Source of the DNA: a virus | Direction: 5' to 3' (one strand) | Virus record (IMG/VR): IMGVR_UViG_3300046811_000037 | Coordinates: 1-51,820 of that record | Length of the DNA: 51,820 nucleotides | Shown: positions 22,517 to 29,506 of the stretch, one piece after another | Numbering within the stretch: position 1 is the stretch's first letter | How the letters are laid out: each line of letters opens with the position of its first letter | The notes under the pieces: generated by a model | Told to the model about the DNA's origin: nothing | The model's database searches: none | The model's input: only the letters and a program-made list of their open reading frames with translations | Translations under genes and position numbers: made by a program

Positions 22517-22806
22517 CTTTATAGGTACAATCCACCCTGTTCCGGCACGTTCACAGCTTTCGTCGTCGGGTAGACAGATTGGCGTGGTAATCCCTTCTTA
22601 GCGGTCGGGAAGTTCTCAAGGATATAATAGCTGAGAGAGAACGCCTATAATTTAATATTCCTATATGGGTAGCCGTGACTGGTGAGAGGTGTAGGATAAA
22701 GAGGGAGTAACATTACTACGGATCTTTGCCCTCTGCTTCAGTTTTTGTATTAATGGTTTAGTCGGCTATGCAATTGCATACAATTCTGAAGTATTGGTCT
22801 GACCAA

Positions 22807-22877
22807 TCCCCCATGGTGTAATGGCAGCACAACTGACTTTGAATCAGTTAGACTCGGTTCGAATCCCAGTGGGGGAG
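22807..22877 (+). tRNA. tRNA-Gln (anticodon TTG)
   Basis: TCCCCCA/TGGGGGA acceptor; ACTGA-CTTTGAA-TCAGT anticodon arm. The preceding 290-base spacer (22517-22806) has no gene and is partly closed by TTATAGG/CCTATAA. Confidence 0.9.
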
Positions 22878-22891
22878 CTTGTAGTATCTTT

Positions 22892-22964
22892 GGTCCCGTG
22901 GTGTATGGGAGTAGCATTAATCCCTGTCAAGGATTAGGGGCGGGTTCGAATCCCGTCGGGACCG
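22892..22964 (+). tRNA. tRNA-Asp (anticodon GTC)
   Basis: GGTCCCG/CGGGACC acceptor; AATCC-CTGTCAA-GGATT anticodon arm. Confidence 0.92.
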
Positions 22965-23242
22965 CGTTATCCACCAGTTAGTATTTGGATTCTATGTGAC
23001 AATCTGGAGAATTGCATAGCGGCATAGAAGTGGCGCAGACAAGGGAAGAGGCCACCAGTGAGGAGAACTTACCTAACGGTAGGGCACGAGGGATGAGACT
23101 CACACATAAATTTCATAAACTTATAAGTACCTAATTAACTCCAAGGGAATTAGGGTGCCTACTTGGGCGGGATTAGGACCCAAGGCTATCCGGACGGTGA
23201 GACAAGGTAAGCCAGAGTTGCCGTGGAACTTCTCTGGTGTAT

Positions 23243-23315
23243 GCTCTAGTAGAGTAACGGTGATCTCGCTACCCTCTCAAGGTAGAGATTGCGGGTTCGA
23301 ATCCCGTCTAGAGTA
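23243..23315 (+). tRNA. tRNA-Glu (anticodon CTC)
   Basis: GCTCTAG/CTAGAGT acceptor; CTACC-CTCTCAA-GGTAG anticodon arm. The 278-base spacer before it (22965-23242) holds hairpins but no gene. Confidence 0.88.
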
Positions 23316-23368
23316 CTTTCTACAGGTTCTTACGTCGCCAAAGGTAGAATAGGCCGCCTGTGGTTTAT

Positions 23369-23440
23369 GTCCCCATCGTATATCGGTTAGTATCTGAGAC
23401 TTTCAATCTCAAGGAGAGGGTTCGACTCCCTCTGGGGGTA
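23369..23440 (+). tRNA. tRNA-Glu (anticodon TTC)
   Basis: GTCCCCA/TGGGGGT acceptor; TGAGA-CTTTCAA-TCTCA anticodon arm. Confidence 0.9.
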
Positions 23441-23521
23441 CTTCACAATTGAATAAGCTTTTCCTTTATAATGGGAAGTATGCTATAGCGAGCATCAAAC
23501 CCCTTTCGAAAGGTAAAGCAC

Positions 23522-23821
23522 ATGGCTTTCACTTATACTGTAGTTCGCGTAACTGCTCTTGCAGTTAATGACCAGGTAGCCGGATTCGTTTCCGCCGCTG
23601 GTGGTCCTGCTTTTGTTTTCACGGAGCCAACAGGTACAGGTAATACTTACCCCACAACTGTTAAGTCTATTTTCACTGCTCCACTTCCACCTGGCGATGT
23701 AACTGCTGGTGATTCCCTGACAACTGTTTACCTTAACGGTAATCCGTTCAGTCTTCCAATTGACTTCACCCTCAATGGTCACTCCGACTGGGTGATCAAG
23801 GCTACAGGATCTGCTGCTTAA
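23522..23821 (+). CDS. hypothetical Gly/Thr-rich protein, 99 aa
   Basis: AAAGGTAAAG precedes the ATG. The sequence is Thr-, Val- and Pro-rich and predicted all-beta (FTYTVVRVTAL, then repeated turns with GG and PPG). It resembles in composition the decoration-like proteins at 39415-40631, though no clear motif is shared. Sited alone among tRNAs under its own upstream TATAAT-like element. Confidence 0.7.
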   Translation: MAFTYTVVRVTALAVNDQVAGFVSAAGGPAFVFTEPTGTGNTYPTTVKSIFTAPLPPGDVTAGDSLTTVYLNGNPFSLPIDFTLNGHSDWVIKATGSAA

Positions 23822-23825
23822 GATC

Positions 23826-23870
23826 TTGACACAGACCGAGGCCCGTAGTATCCTCCTTCCTACGGGCCTC
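23826..23870 (+). promoter_or_regulatory. promoter with perfect 11-bp palindrome over the -10
   Basis: TTGACA (23826-23831), 17 bases, TATCCT (23849-23854). Arms GAGGCCCGTAG (23838-23848) and CTACGGGCCTC (23860-23870) enclose the -10. It follows a stop codon by four bases and points to tRNA-Thr. The hairpin could alternatively be a terminator, but no T tract follows. Confidence 0.65.
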
Positions 23871-23934
23871 ACCTATGCCCCTTAACCGGTTGCTCTGCTT
23901 GACTAGGGCAGAGTTTAATGAGATACTAGTCAAT

Positions 23935-24006
23935 GCCCCTATAGCTCAGTGGTAGAGCAGCCGCCTTGTAAGCGGCAGGTCGTGCGTTCAAATCGTACTG
24001 GGGGCT
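23935..24006 (+). tRNA. tRNA-Thr (anticodon TGT)
   Basis: GCCCCTA/TGGGGGC acceptor; GCCGC-CTTGTAA-GCGGC anticodon arm. Confidence 0.93.
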
Positions 24007-24011
24007 CTTTA

Positions 24012-24052
24012 TCCCAACCATTGGAAACTCCAGTGCACAAGGCCCGTTGGGA
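24012..24052 (+). repeat. hairpin in tRNA spacer
   Basis: TCCCAAC and GTTGGGA pair across the spacer after tRNA-Thr, followed by a GCAGAA/TTCTGC hairpin. Confidence 0.5.
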
Positions 24053-24205
24053 GCAGAAAGACTAGGTTCTGCACAGTAACACCTGGCACGGTGGTCTTGA
24101 CACCAAAGATACTTCCGGGGTATCGTTGAAGGGTCAAGAGATAATCCGACTAAACGCTAAAGACCTGTGTATTGGGGCCGGTTGGTGAACCGTAACCCCT
24201 ATTAT

Positions 24206-24279
24206 GCTCCGATATCCCAGCGGCCAGAGGACGCAAGCTCAAACCTTGTGTGTCGTGGGTTCAAATCCCACTCGGAGTA
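24206..24279 (+). tRNA. tRNA-Leu (anticodon CAA), short variable loop
   Basis: GCTCCGA/TCGGAGT acceptor; GCAAG-CTCAAAC-CTTGT arm. Unlike bacterial Leu tRNAs it lacks a long variable arm. Confidence 0.85.
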
Positions 24280-24288
24280 CGGGGTCCA

Positions 24289-24344
24289 TAACAGAGGGGC
24301 CTTACGCTTGACTTAGTCAACCTGGACGCGTAAAATCTCTGTTA
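24289..24344 (+). repeat. tRNA spacer closed by nested stems
   Basis: TAACAGAG/CTCTGTTA, TTACGC/GCGTAA and TTGAC/GTCAA are nested between two Leu tRNAs. Confidence 0.55.
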
Positions 24345-24350
24345 CTTAAT

Positions 24351-24424
24351 GGCCGCATATCCCAATTGGCAGAGGAATTCGACTTAAAATCGAAGTGTTG
24401 TCGGTTCGAATCCGACTGTGGCTA
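24351..24424 (+). tRNA. tRNA-Leu (anticodon TAA), short variable loop
   Basis: GGCCGCA/TGTGGCT acceptor; TTCGA-CTTAAAA-TCGAA arm. Confidence 0.88.
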
Positions 24425-24454
24425 CGTTATATTGCTAGAGAAAAGATACATCAG

Positions 24455-24634
24455 ATGAGTAAGTTTACAGTTGGTGAGAAAGTACGTTTAAAGGAACTTG
24501 ATCGAGAAGGCATTATTACTAGAGTATTTGAAAACTATAAGGGATTTATTCCTGAGCATGACGGCTATATAGTGGACTTTGGTTCCATTGGTCCTAGTGC
24601 AGTTCTTAAAGAAAGTGAATTAATTAAGTACTAA
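24455..24634 (+). CDS. KOW/SH3-like small protein, 59 aa
   Basis: MSKFTVGEKVRLKELDREG and later GYIVDFG fit a small SH3-like barrel, as in ribosomal or NusG-type KOW proteins. It resembles in plan the 60-aa protein at 30132-30314, also among tRNAs. The ribosome binding site is weak. RNA or protein binding is a guess. Confidence 0.65.
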   Translation: MSKFTVGEKVRLKELDREGIITRVFENYKGFIPEHDGYIVDFGSIGPSAVLKESELIKY

Positions 24635-24644
24635 ATCTTACTAT

Positions 24645-24719
24645 GCCTGTGTAGCCCAATTTGGTAGAGGCACTAGTCTTAGAAACTAGGTGTTGCTGGT
24701 TCGAATCCAGTCATAGGTA
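24645..24719 (+). tRNA. tRNA-Leu (anticodon TAG), short variable loop
   Basis: GCCTGTG/CATAGGT acceptor; CTAGT-CTTAGAA-ACTAG arm. Confidence 0.88.
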
Positions 24720-24748
24720 CGTTTTATAATCCAATAGAAGGAGGATCT

Positions 24749-24955
24749 ATGGATATTATGGGAACTCTTGGCCCTTGGGCTTTGATTATCATCGTTGGTT
24801 TGTGGATTCTATTTATGACTCAGAAGCGTGGTTGGAAGTGGCCGCAGATCATTGCGGGAGTTCTTCTAGTTTGTGCGTTGTACAGTCAGTTTCCTACCCT
24901 TCCACAGAGTATTAACTCTGGTATGACTAATATCTACAATTCTATAGCTAAGTAA
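24749..24955 (+). CDS. small membrane protein, possible holin
   Basis: AAGGAGGATC precedes the ATG. Two hydrophobic helices, near residues 7-24 and 31-47, are joined by a basic KRGWKW turn. The short polar tail and position one tRNA upstream of the endolysin make a class II-like holin possible, unproven. Confidence 0.65.
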   Translation: MDIMGTLGPWALIIIVGLWILFMTQKRGWKWPQIIAGVLLVCALYSQFPTLPQSINSGMTNIYNSIAK

Positions 24956-24969
24956 AGCCTTCGGGCTAT

Positions 24970-25040
24970 AGGGTGTTAGTGTAGCGGCAACACAACAGTC
25001 TCCAAAACTGTTATCAGGGGTTCGAATCCTCTACACCCTG
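24970..25040 (+). tRNA. tRNA-Trp (anticodon CCA)
   Basis: AGGGTGT/ACACCCT acceptor; ACAGT-CTCCAAA-ACTGT arm, discriminator G. Confidence 0.92.
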
Positions 25041-25086
25041 CTTTTATAGTAGACTGGTATAAACTAATCTACTATAGGGAGTATAA

Positions 25087-25860
25087 ATGGCTAAGATGCC
25101 AGGAGTAACCTTTATAGGCCCAACACCTAACGAATACGTAGGTGGAATGGTTGCCCATAAGGGATTAGTACTACATATTGAACAAAGCAACAATAATGAT
25201 GCGGTCAACCATTGGTTCATGGATTCTAGTGCCCAAGCGTCTGCTCACTTCACAAATCCAAAGTCAGGCCCTCTGAGTCAAATTGCGGACACAGAAGATG
25301 CCGCTTGGACAGAGAAGGCGGGTAATCGTTATTGGGTATCTGTAGAGCATGAAGGTTATGGTGGTGATTCTCTAACTGCTAATCAGATTGAGAATGACGC
25401 ACAGATCCTAGCTTGGCTTCACAAGACTTATAATGTGCCACTAGAGTCCACTGATAACCCCGATGGGGCAGGACTCGGCTGGCATGGCATGGGTGGGGAT
25501 GCTTGGGGTGGTCACTTTGACTGTCCAGGAGACCCAATAAAGGCCCAGAGAGGCGCTATCATCGCTCGTGCCAAGGAGATTGTAGGGGAGTCTGTTCCAA
25601 CCCCTCAGCCGCCCGTACAGAGCTTCCCAGCTTGGCCTGGTGAATACCTGCGCTTGACAAGTTCTATGCTTCATGACCATAATGTATCTGTCTGGCAGCA
25701 GAAGATGCACGATCGTGGCTGGAATATCAGTGTAGACGGATGGTACGGTCCTGCTTCTGCTAGTATCTGTCGTCAATTCCAGGCAGAGAAGGGCTTGACT
25801 CCGGATGGTATTGTTGGACCAAAGACTTGGGATGCCGCTTGGACTTCCCCAGTTACGTAA
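25087..25860 (+). CDS. endolysin: N-acetylmuramoyl-L-alanine amidase with peptidoglycan-binding domain
   Basis: 257 residues. The N-terminal ~165 residues match Amidase_2: the zinc His in GLVLHIEQ (residue 30), VSVEHEG, and GWHGMGG followed by GGHFDCPGD. The last ~65 residues (VSVWQQKMHDRGW, DGWYGPAS, CRQFQAEKGL, DGIVGPKTW) are a peptidoglycan-binding type 1 repeat. There is no signal peptide, so release probably needs a holin. A tRNA-Trp precedes it and a promoter follows at 25864. Confidence 0.93.
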   Translation: MAKMPGVTFIGPTPNEYVGGMVAHKGLVLHIEQSNNNDAVNHWFMDSSAQASAHFTNPKSGPLSQIADTEDAAWTEKAGNRYWVSVEHEGYGGDSLTANQIENDAQILAWLHKTYNVPLESTDNPDGAGLGWHGMGGDAWGGHFDCPGDPIKAQRGAIIARAKEIVGESVPTPQPPVQSFPAWPGEYLRLTSSMLHDHNVSVWQQKMHDRGWNISVDGWYGPASASICRQFQAEKGLTPDGIVGPKTWDAAWTSPVT

Positions 25861-25863
25861 GAC

Positions 25864-25893
25864 TTGACTTCACTCCCGCAAACATGCTACAGT
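25864..25893 (+). promoter_or_regulatory. sigma70-like promoter
   Basis: TTGACT, 18 bases, TGC-TACAGT (extended -10), directly after the endolysin stop. It would drive tRNA-Asn and the Y RNA region. Confidence 0.6.
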
Positions 25894-25953
25894 AGTGTAA
25901 TCAGCTGAACGGAAGTATAAACAAAGGTTTAGAACACTCCTAGTAGGCTTTAT

Positions 25954-26025
25954 TCCCCTGAAGCCGAATGGTCAGGCAACGCACTGTTAATGCGTGTTAA
26001 GTAGGATCGATACCTACCAGGGGAG
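25954..26025 (+). tRNA. tRNA-Asn (anticodon GTT)
   Basis: TCCCCTG/CAGGGGA acceptor; ACGCA-CTGTTAA-TGCGT arm. Confidence 0.9.
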
Positions 26026-26042
26026 CTTGACAACAATGCGAA

Positions 26043-26160
26043 GATAAGAGATACTTCAAGGGAACCGCGAGTCGTAGGTTCGAATCCTACCCGGCCGAAC
26101 ACTTCGGTTGGTAGCTCAGTGGTAGAGCAGCGGTCAGTAAACTTCTTTTATCACTTTTTT
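26043..26160 (+). ncRNA. candidate Y RNA (YrlA-like) with circularly permuted tRNA mimic, Y1
   Basis: The order is that of a tRNA cut in the anticodon loop and joined through the acceptor: anticodon-stem 3' strand ACCGC (26064), T-arm GTAGG-TTCGAAT-CCTAC, acceptor 3' strand CCGGCCGA, 5-base loop, acceptor 5' strand TCGGTTGG, D-arm GCTC..GGT..GAGC, anticodon-stem 5' strand GCGGT. Outside this, GATAAGAG (26043) pairs with CTTTTATC (26145), with TACT/AGTA between, closing the ends as in a Ro-binding stem. A T6 tract ends it. Bacterial YrlA RNAs have this permuted mimic and lie near rsr genes; a Ro gene lies 300 bases downstream. Confidence 0.75.
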
Positions 26161-26305
26161 CTAGTTGTCTATAACTTAATCTTTCTACCCAATGCGCAGC
26201 TCACGGTTACTTCCTCGCAAATGAAATCATACCGTCAGCGACTTTTTCTAGGGTGGATCATATATTTAGTTCCGATGCGAAAGCAACCTGGTTACTTCCC
26301 CTTTG

Positions 26306-26386
26306 AAATGAGAAACTGACGGTTCGATTCCGTCGTAGGCGTGGCCGCCATACACCAGAAGCTACTATTTCTAGGAACTTATTTTT
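26306..26386 (+). ncRNA. candidate second Y RNA-like transcript, Y2
   Basis: AAATGAG (26306) pairs with CTTATTT (26378), which merges into a T5 tract. Inside, a perfect T-arm GACGG-TTCGATT-CCGTC is followed by a closed acceptor-like hairpin GTAGGCG/CGCC-A-TAC with a TGGC loop, then a weak AGAA/TTCT arm in the D-arm position. The order mirrors Y1 but the D-arm is degenerate. Confidence 0.55.
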
Positions 26387-26392
26387 GAATCC

Positions 26393-26430
26393 TCCCAGCT
26401 ATCCCTGTGATTGGCTGGGATTATTTTTAC
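26393..26430 (+). terminator. terminator before the Ro gene
   Basis: TCCCAGC/GCTGGGA hairpin followed by ATTATTTTTA. It separates the ncRNA region from the TROVE coding sequence. Confidence 0.7.
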
Positions 26431-26462
26431 CTACTAACGTACCACATCACAAGGAGGATGAA

Positions 26463-28055
26463 ATGGCTAAGTTTAATACTGCCGTGAAGATTGGTGTACA
26501 GTCTCCAATCAAGACTACGGGTAAGACTATTAAGAACGCGGATGGTAAGTCTGCCTTCGAGAGGGATACCAAGTCCGAGCTGTTCCTATTGGCAGTATCC
26601 AACTTTGTCGGACAGGATACCTTCTATGAGTCTGCTAAGAATCGCGATGATCGATTCTCTATTCTTTGCCAGAAGGTTGCAGTCGCTGACCCTGCTTGGT
26701 TCCGCAAGTTCGTGGGTTGGCTCCGTAATGGTGCTCAGATGCGCTCTGCGTCCATCGTAGCGGCTGCTGAGGGTGCCAAGGCACTTCTTGACGCTGGAGC
26801 TATGAACGGCTCTCCACGAGCCCTTGTAGCGGCTTCTATGGCACGTGCTGATGAGCCTGGTGAGTTCCTGGCGTACTGGACTTCCAAGTACGGTAAGAAC
26901 CTTCCTCAGGCCATTAAGAAGGGTGTTGCGGACGCGGCCAACCGTCTCTACAATGAGTATTCTCTTCTTAAGTATGATACTGAGACCAAGGGTTTCCGTT
27001 TTGCTGATGTTATTCAGCTTAGCCATGCTAAGGCAAAGGACGCAAAGCAGAACGATCTCTTCGGTTACGCTCTGAACCGTCGCTATGGGAACGTGGGTGA
27101 AATTCCTGCTTCTCTTGAAATGATTGCCAACCGTGATGCTCTTACGGCCCTTAAGGGTGACTTTTCTCCTAAGCGTCTTCTTGCCAATACTGAGTATGCT
27201 CAGATTGTCTTGAAGAAGGCGGGAATGACTTGGGAGTCTCTTGCTGGTTGGCTTCAGGGTCCTATGGACAAGAAGGCTTGGGAGGCTATTATTCCTTCTA
27301 TGGGTTACATGGCTTTGCTTCGTAACCTTCGTAACTTCCAGGAAGCTGGTATTAGTTCCACAGTACTCGATACTGTTCTAATTAAGCTGGCTGATTCTGA
27401 GGAAGTTGCAAAGTCTCGTCAGTTCCCATTCCGATTCCTGTCTGCGTACCAGGCTAACCAGGATAACCTTGAGATTGCGGCTGTACTTGAGAAGGCTCTT
27501 CGTGCTTCTCTGAGTAATGTTCCGGCTCTCTCTGGACGTACGTTGATCCTGGTAGACCGTTCTGGTAGTATGTTTGGAACTCCTGATAAGTCCACTGGAC
27601 TGTCTTGGGCCGATTCTGCTGCTGTCTTCGGTACTGCGCTTGCGCTTCGTGCGGAGGATGCGGATCTGGTACAGTTCGGTAGTGCTTACCGATACAAGGG
27701 TTATGAGCCTGTAACCTTCAAGCGGGGTAACTCTGTTCTTTCCATCCTGAAGAAGTTTAAGGATATGGGTGGAACCGATACAGCTGCGGCTATTCGTGGT
27801 AGCTTTAAGGACCACGATCGTGTTATTATTCTTACTGACGAGCAGTACAACGGTTGGGGTGGAGATCCTACCTCCAGTATTCCTTCCAAGATTCCGGTCT
27901 ACACATGGAATCTTGCTGGATACCGTGCAGCACAGAGTGAGTCTGGTAAGCTGAAGCGTCACACCTTTGGTGGACTGACTGATAAGGCTTGGCAGATGAT
28001 TCCTATGCTGGAAAGTGGGATGACTGGTGTCTGGCCTTGGGATCTGGTAAACTAA
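26463..28055 (+). CDS. Ro60/Rsr-like TROVE-domain RNA-binding protein
   Basis: The ATG after AAGGAGGATG gives 530 residues, the usual length of bacterial Ro (Rsr). The N-terminal ~340 residues are helical-repeat-like (SELFLLAVSNFVGQDTFYE, WFRKFVGWLRNGAQMRSASI) as in TROVE. The C-terminal part is a von Willebrand A domain with the MIDAS motif DRSGS at residues 365-369, later GGTDTAAAI and LTDEQ. Ro proteins are rings that bind Y RNAs and misfolded RNA 3' ends and, in Deinococcus, direct PNPase. Two Y RNA candidates lie just upstream. Confidence 0.9.
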   Translation: MAKFNTAVKIGVQSPIKTTGKTIKNADGKSAFERDTKSELFLLAVSNFVGQDTFYESAKNRDDRFSILCQKVAVADPAWFRKFVGWLRNGAQMRSASIVAAAEGAKALLDAGAMNGSPRALVAASMARADEPGEFLAYWTSKYGKNLPQAIKKGVADAANRLYNEYSLLKYDTETKGFRFADVIQLSHAKAKDAKQNDLFGYALNRRYGNVGEIPASLEMIANRDALTALKGDFSPKRLLANTEYAQIVLKKAGMTWESLAGWLQGPMDKKAWEAIIPSMGYMALLRNLRNFQEAGISSTVLDTVLIKLADSEEVAKSRQFPFRFLSAYQANQDNLEIAAVLEKALRASLSNVPALSGRTLILVDRSGSMFGTPDKSTGLSWADSAAVFGTALALRAEDADLVQFGSAYRYKGYEPVTFKRGNSVLSILKKFKDMGGTDTAAAIRGSFKDHDRVIILTDEQYNGWGGDPTSSIPSKIPVYTWNLAGYRAAQSESGKLKRHTFGGLTDKAWQMIPMLESGMTGVWPWDLVN

Positions 28056-28101
28056 ATCTACACAGTGTCCGAGCGGATCGGACGTAAAGAAAATCCGCAA
28101 T

Positions 28102-28171
28102 GGGGATGCAGCAAGGTGCTAGACAACTTTTGCAAGGTTGTTCGCGGAGAGTTCGATTCTCTTCATCTCCA
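28102..28171 (+). tRNA. tRNA-Ala (anticodon TGC)
   Basis: GGGGATG/CATCTCC acceptor with the G3:U70 alanine identity pair; CAACT-TTTGCAA-GGTTG arm. Confidence 0.88.
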
Positions 28172-28201
28172 CGTCAAGTACATCTATCATAGGAGGAAAT
28201 G

Positions 28202-28417
28202 ATGGGAATTCGCGAGTTCTTTGGTGGTACTAGTCACCCGACGTTCAATGGTACGCCGATTGGTGATCCGATTAACCGTACGCAGGAAGAGATCAATGCT
28301 CGAATGGCTGATGGCATCAATGGCCGGTGTGAGTATGTGAGTCCGCGAGGCAAGCAGTGTAAGGACCCTCGTGAATCCGGTAATTCTCGTTGTACTAAGC
28401 ACATTCGTTACCCGTGA
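28202..28417 (+). CDS. zinc-binding hypothetical protein, 71 aa
   Basis: AGGAGGAAATG precedes the ATG at 28202; an ATG three bases earlier is too close to the Shine-Dalgarno. The C-terminal half CEYVSPRGKQCKDPRESGNSRC then H is a plausible CCCH zinc site of the kind seen in small phage proteins. Function unknown. Confidence 0.7.
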   Translation: MGIREFFGGTSHPTFNGTPIGDPINRTQEEINARMADGINGRCEYVSPRGKQCKDPRESGNSRCTKHIRYP

Positions 28418-28442
28418 TAAACTAGGCGCGAAAGCGCCACCC

Positions 28443-28513
28443 GCCCCTATAACTTAACGGTAAAGTAACAGACTCTTAATCTGTGAATCGGAGTTCAACT
28501 CTCCGTGGGGGTA
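28443..28513 (+). tRNA. tRNA-Lys (anticodon CTT)
   Basis: GCCCCTA/TGGGGGT acceptor; ACAGA-CTCTTAA-TCTGT arm. Confidence 0.9.
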
Positions 28514-28514
28514 C

Positions 28515-28616
28515 GTTAGTAATTGGTTAGCACCTACCTGTGGATACCGGTCATACTAGAATCAATCCGGATGCAGGGCTCTGTAGATAGCTACTACAGC
28601 TGTAAAGGTTACTAAC
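28515..28616 (+). repeat. tRNA spacer closed by a perfect stem
   Basis: GTTAGTAA starts two bases after tRNA-Lys and TTACTAAC ends four bases before the next tRNA; inner CCGG and CTGTAG/CTACAG hairpins are nested. Confidence 0.6.
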
Positions 28617-28620
28617 ACCC

Positions 28621-28692
28621 GCCCCTTAGTGTCCATGGCGGACAATGGGTCTTTTAAACCTAGTGCAGTGGGTTCGATTCCCACAGGGGGTA
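28621..28692 (+). tRNA. tRNA-Lys (anticodon TTT)
   Basis: GCCCCTT/AGGGGGT acceptor; loop CTTTTAA. The next gene's ATG begins two bases after its discriminator. Confidence 0.9.
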
Positions 28693-28693
28693 C

Positions 28694-28831
28694 ATGGATG
28701 AAATATATGAATTTGGTAGTAAGGTAGCTTTTAAGTGTTCCGGATGCGGAAAGACTGAAGGCGGCTTTATGGATAGAGTAGCGGCTCAGGTGGCTCTACA
28801 ATTACATAAGATCGGGTGTAAGAAGAGTTGA
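28694..28831 (+). CDS. 45-aa zinc-finger-like protein, near-leaderless
   Basis: The ATG is at the second base after the end of tRNA-Lys, with no room for a ribosome binding site outside the tRNA. Residues include CSGCGKTEGG and a terminal KIGC, suggesting a zinc ribbon. It ends inside the start of the next gene. If the tRNA is matured by 3' cleavage, the mRNA would start C-AUG. Confidence 0.6.
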   Translation: MDEIYEFGSKVAFKCSGCGKTEGGFMDRVAAQVALQLHKIGCKKS

Positions 28832-29319
28832 TACTACAACCAGGGGACTTCGCAGTAGTCCGAATGAGCGGTGTAGCTGGAAGACTTATACGTTTCGGTC
28901 AGTGGATCAATGGTGATGGATTCAAGGACTATGAGCATGCCTTCGTTTATCTGGGTAATGCGCATATTATTGAGGCTGAACCGGGCGGAGCCAGAGTTGC
29001 TGACGTAACCGAGTACGGCCCCTCTAACGTCCTCTGGTCGTCAGGTAAGGTCATCCTGTCAGATGCGCAGAGATCGGCCGTTGTAGAGGCTGCCAAGAGC
29101 TTTGTAGGGGTACCCTACAGTTTCCTTGACTACCTACTGATTGCTCTCAAGCGTTTTCACATCACAGTACCGATCTTGAACCGTCGTGTGATAGGATCTA
29201 AGCATATGATCTGTTCACAGCTGGTGGCGGAGGTTTACAAGTCTGCTGGAGTTGACTTACTATCAATACCAACATATGAAGTTACACCAGCCGATTTGGC
29301 TAACTTTATAAAAGAATAA
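28828..29319 (+). CDS. permuted NlpC/P60 (YiiX-like) cysteine peptidase family protein
   Basis: A TTG start at 28828 overlaps the previous stop. PGDFAVVR, HAFVYLGN with a central His, IIEAEPGG, VPYSFLDY and MICSQLVAEVY with a Cys fit the YiiX/YebB-like permuted papain fold (C and H catalytic). Such proteins cleave peptide bonds or acyl links, often in cell walls, and could aid lysis or entry. 163 residues, usual length. Confidence 0.75.
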   Translation: MILQPGDFAVVRMSGVAGRLIRFGQWINGDGFKDYEHAFVYLGNAHIIEAEPGGARVADVTEYGPSNVLWSSGKVILSDAQRSAVVEAAKSFVGVPYSFLDYLLIALKRFHITVPILNRRVIGSKHMICSQLVAEVYKSAGVDLLSIPTYEVTPADLANFIKE

Positions 29320-29325
29320 AGAATT

Positions 29326-29398
29326 GCCTCTTTAGCTCAGGGGATAGAGCGTCTGACTACGAATCAGAAGGCCGGGAGTTCGAATCTCTCAAGGGGCA
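29326..29398 (+). tRNA. tRNA-Arg (anticodon ACG)
   Basis: GCCTCTT/AAGGGGC acceptor; TCTGA-CTACGAA-TCAGA arm. The A34 would need editing to inosine by TadA. Confidence 0.92.
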
Positions 29399-29417
29399 CA
29401 GGGATACCTAATCTATG

Positions 29418-29446
29418 TTGACACGCACCCTATAAAGCCTTAATAC
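29418..29446 (+). promoter_or_regulatory. strong sigma70-like promoter
   Basis: TTGACA, 17 bases, TAATAC, 60 bases before the 29507 gene. The same pair recurs at 31627. Confidence 0.7.
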
Positions 29447-29506
29447 ATAGCGCTTCCGCCGGAGAGCGAAACCATCCGGCATTTAGCTTCTAGCACGGAG
29501 GTTACC

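Noticed and set aside
23467-23472. Perfect TATAAT as a promoter for the 23522 gene
   Set aside because: No acceptable -35 lies 16-18 bases upstream; kept only as a possible weak element.
26064-26134. Permuted tRNA gene that is spliced into a normal tRNA
   Set aside because: The halves pair perfectly, but no intron or splicing signal is seen, the outer stem and T tract fit a stand-alone RNA, and the Ro gene nearby favours a Y RNA.
26140-26310. Group I intron between tRNA halves
   Set aside because: No recognisable P, Q, R, S core elements are present, and the T-arm at 26318 does not match the acceptor of the 5' half at 26104.
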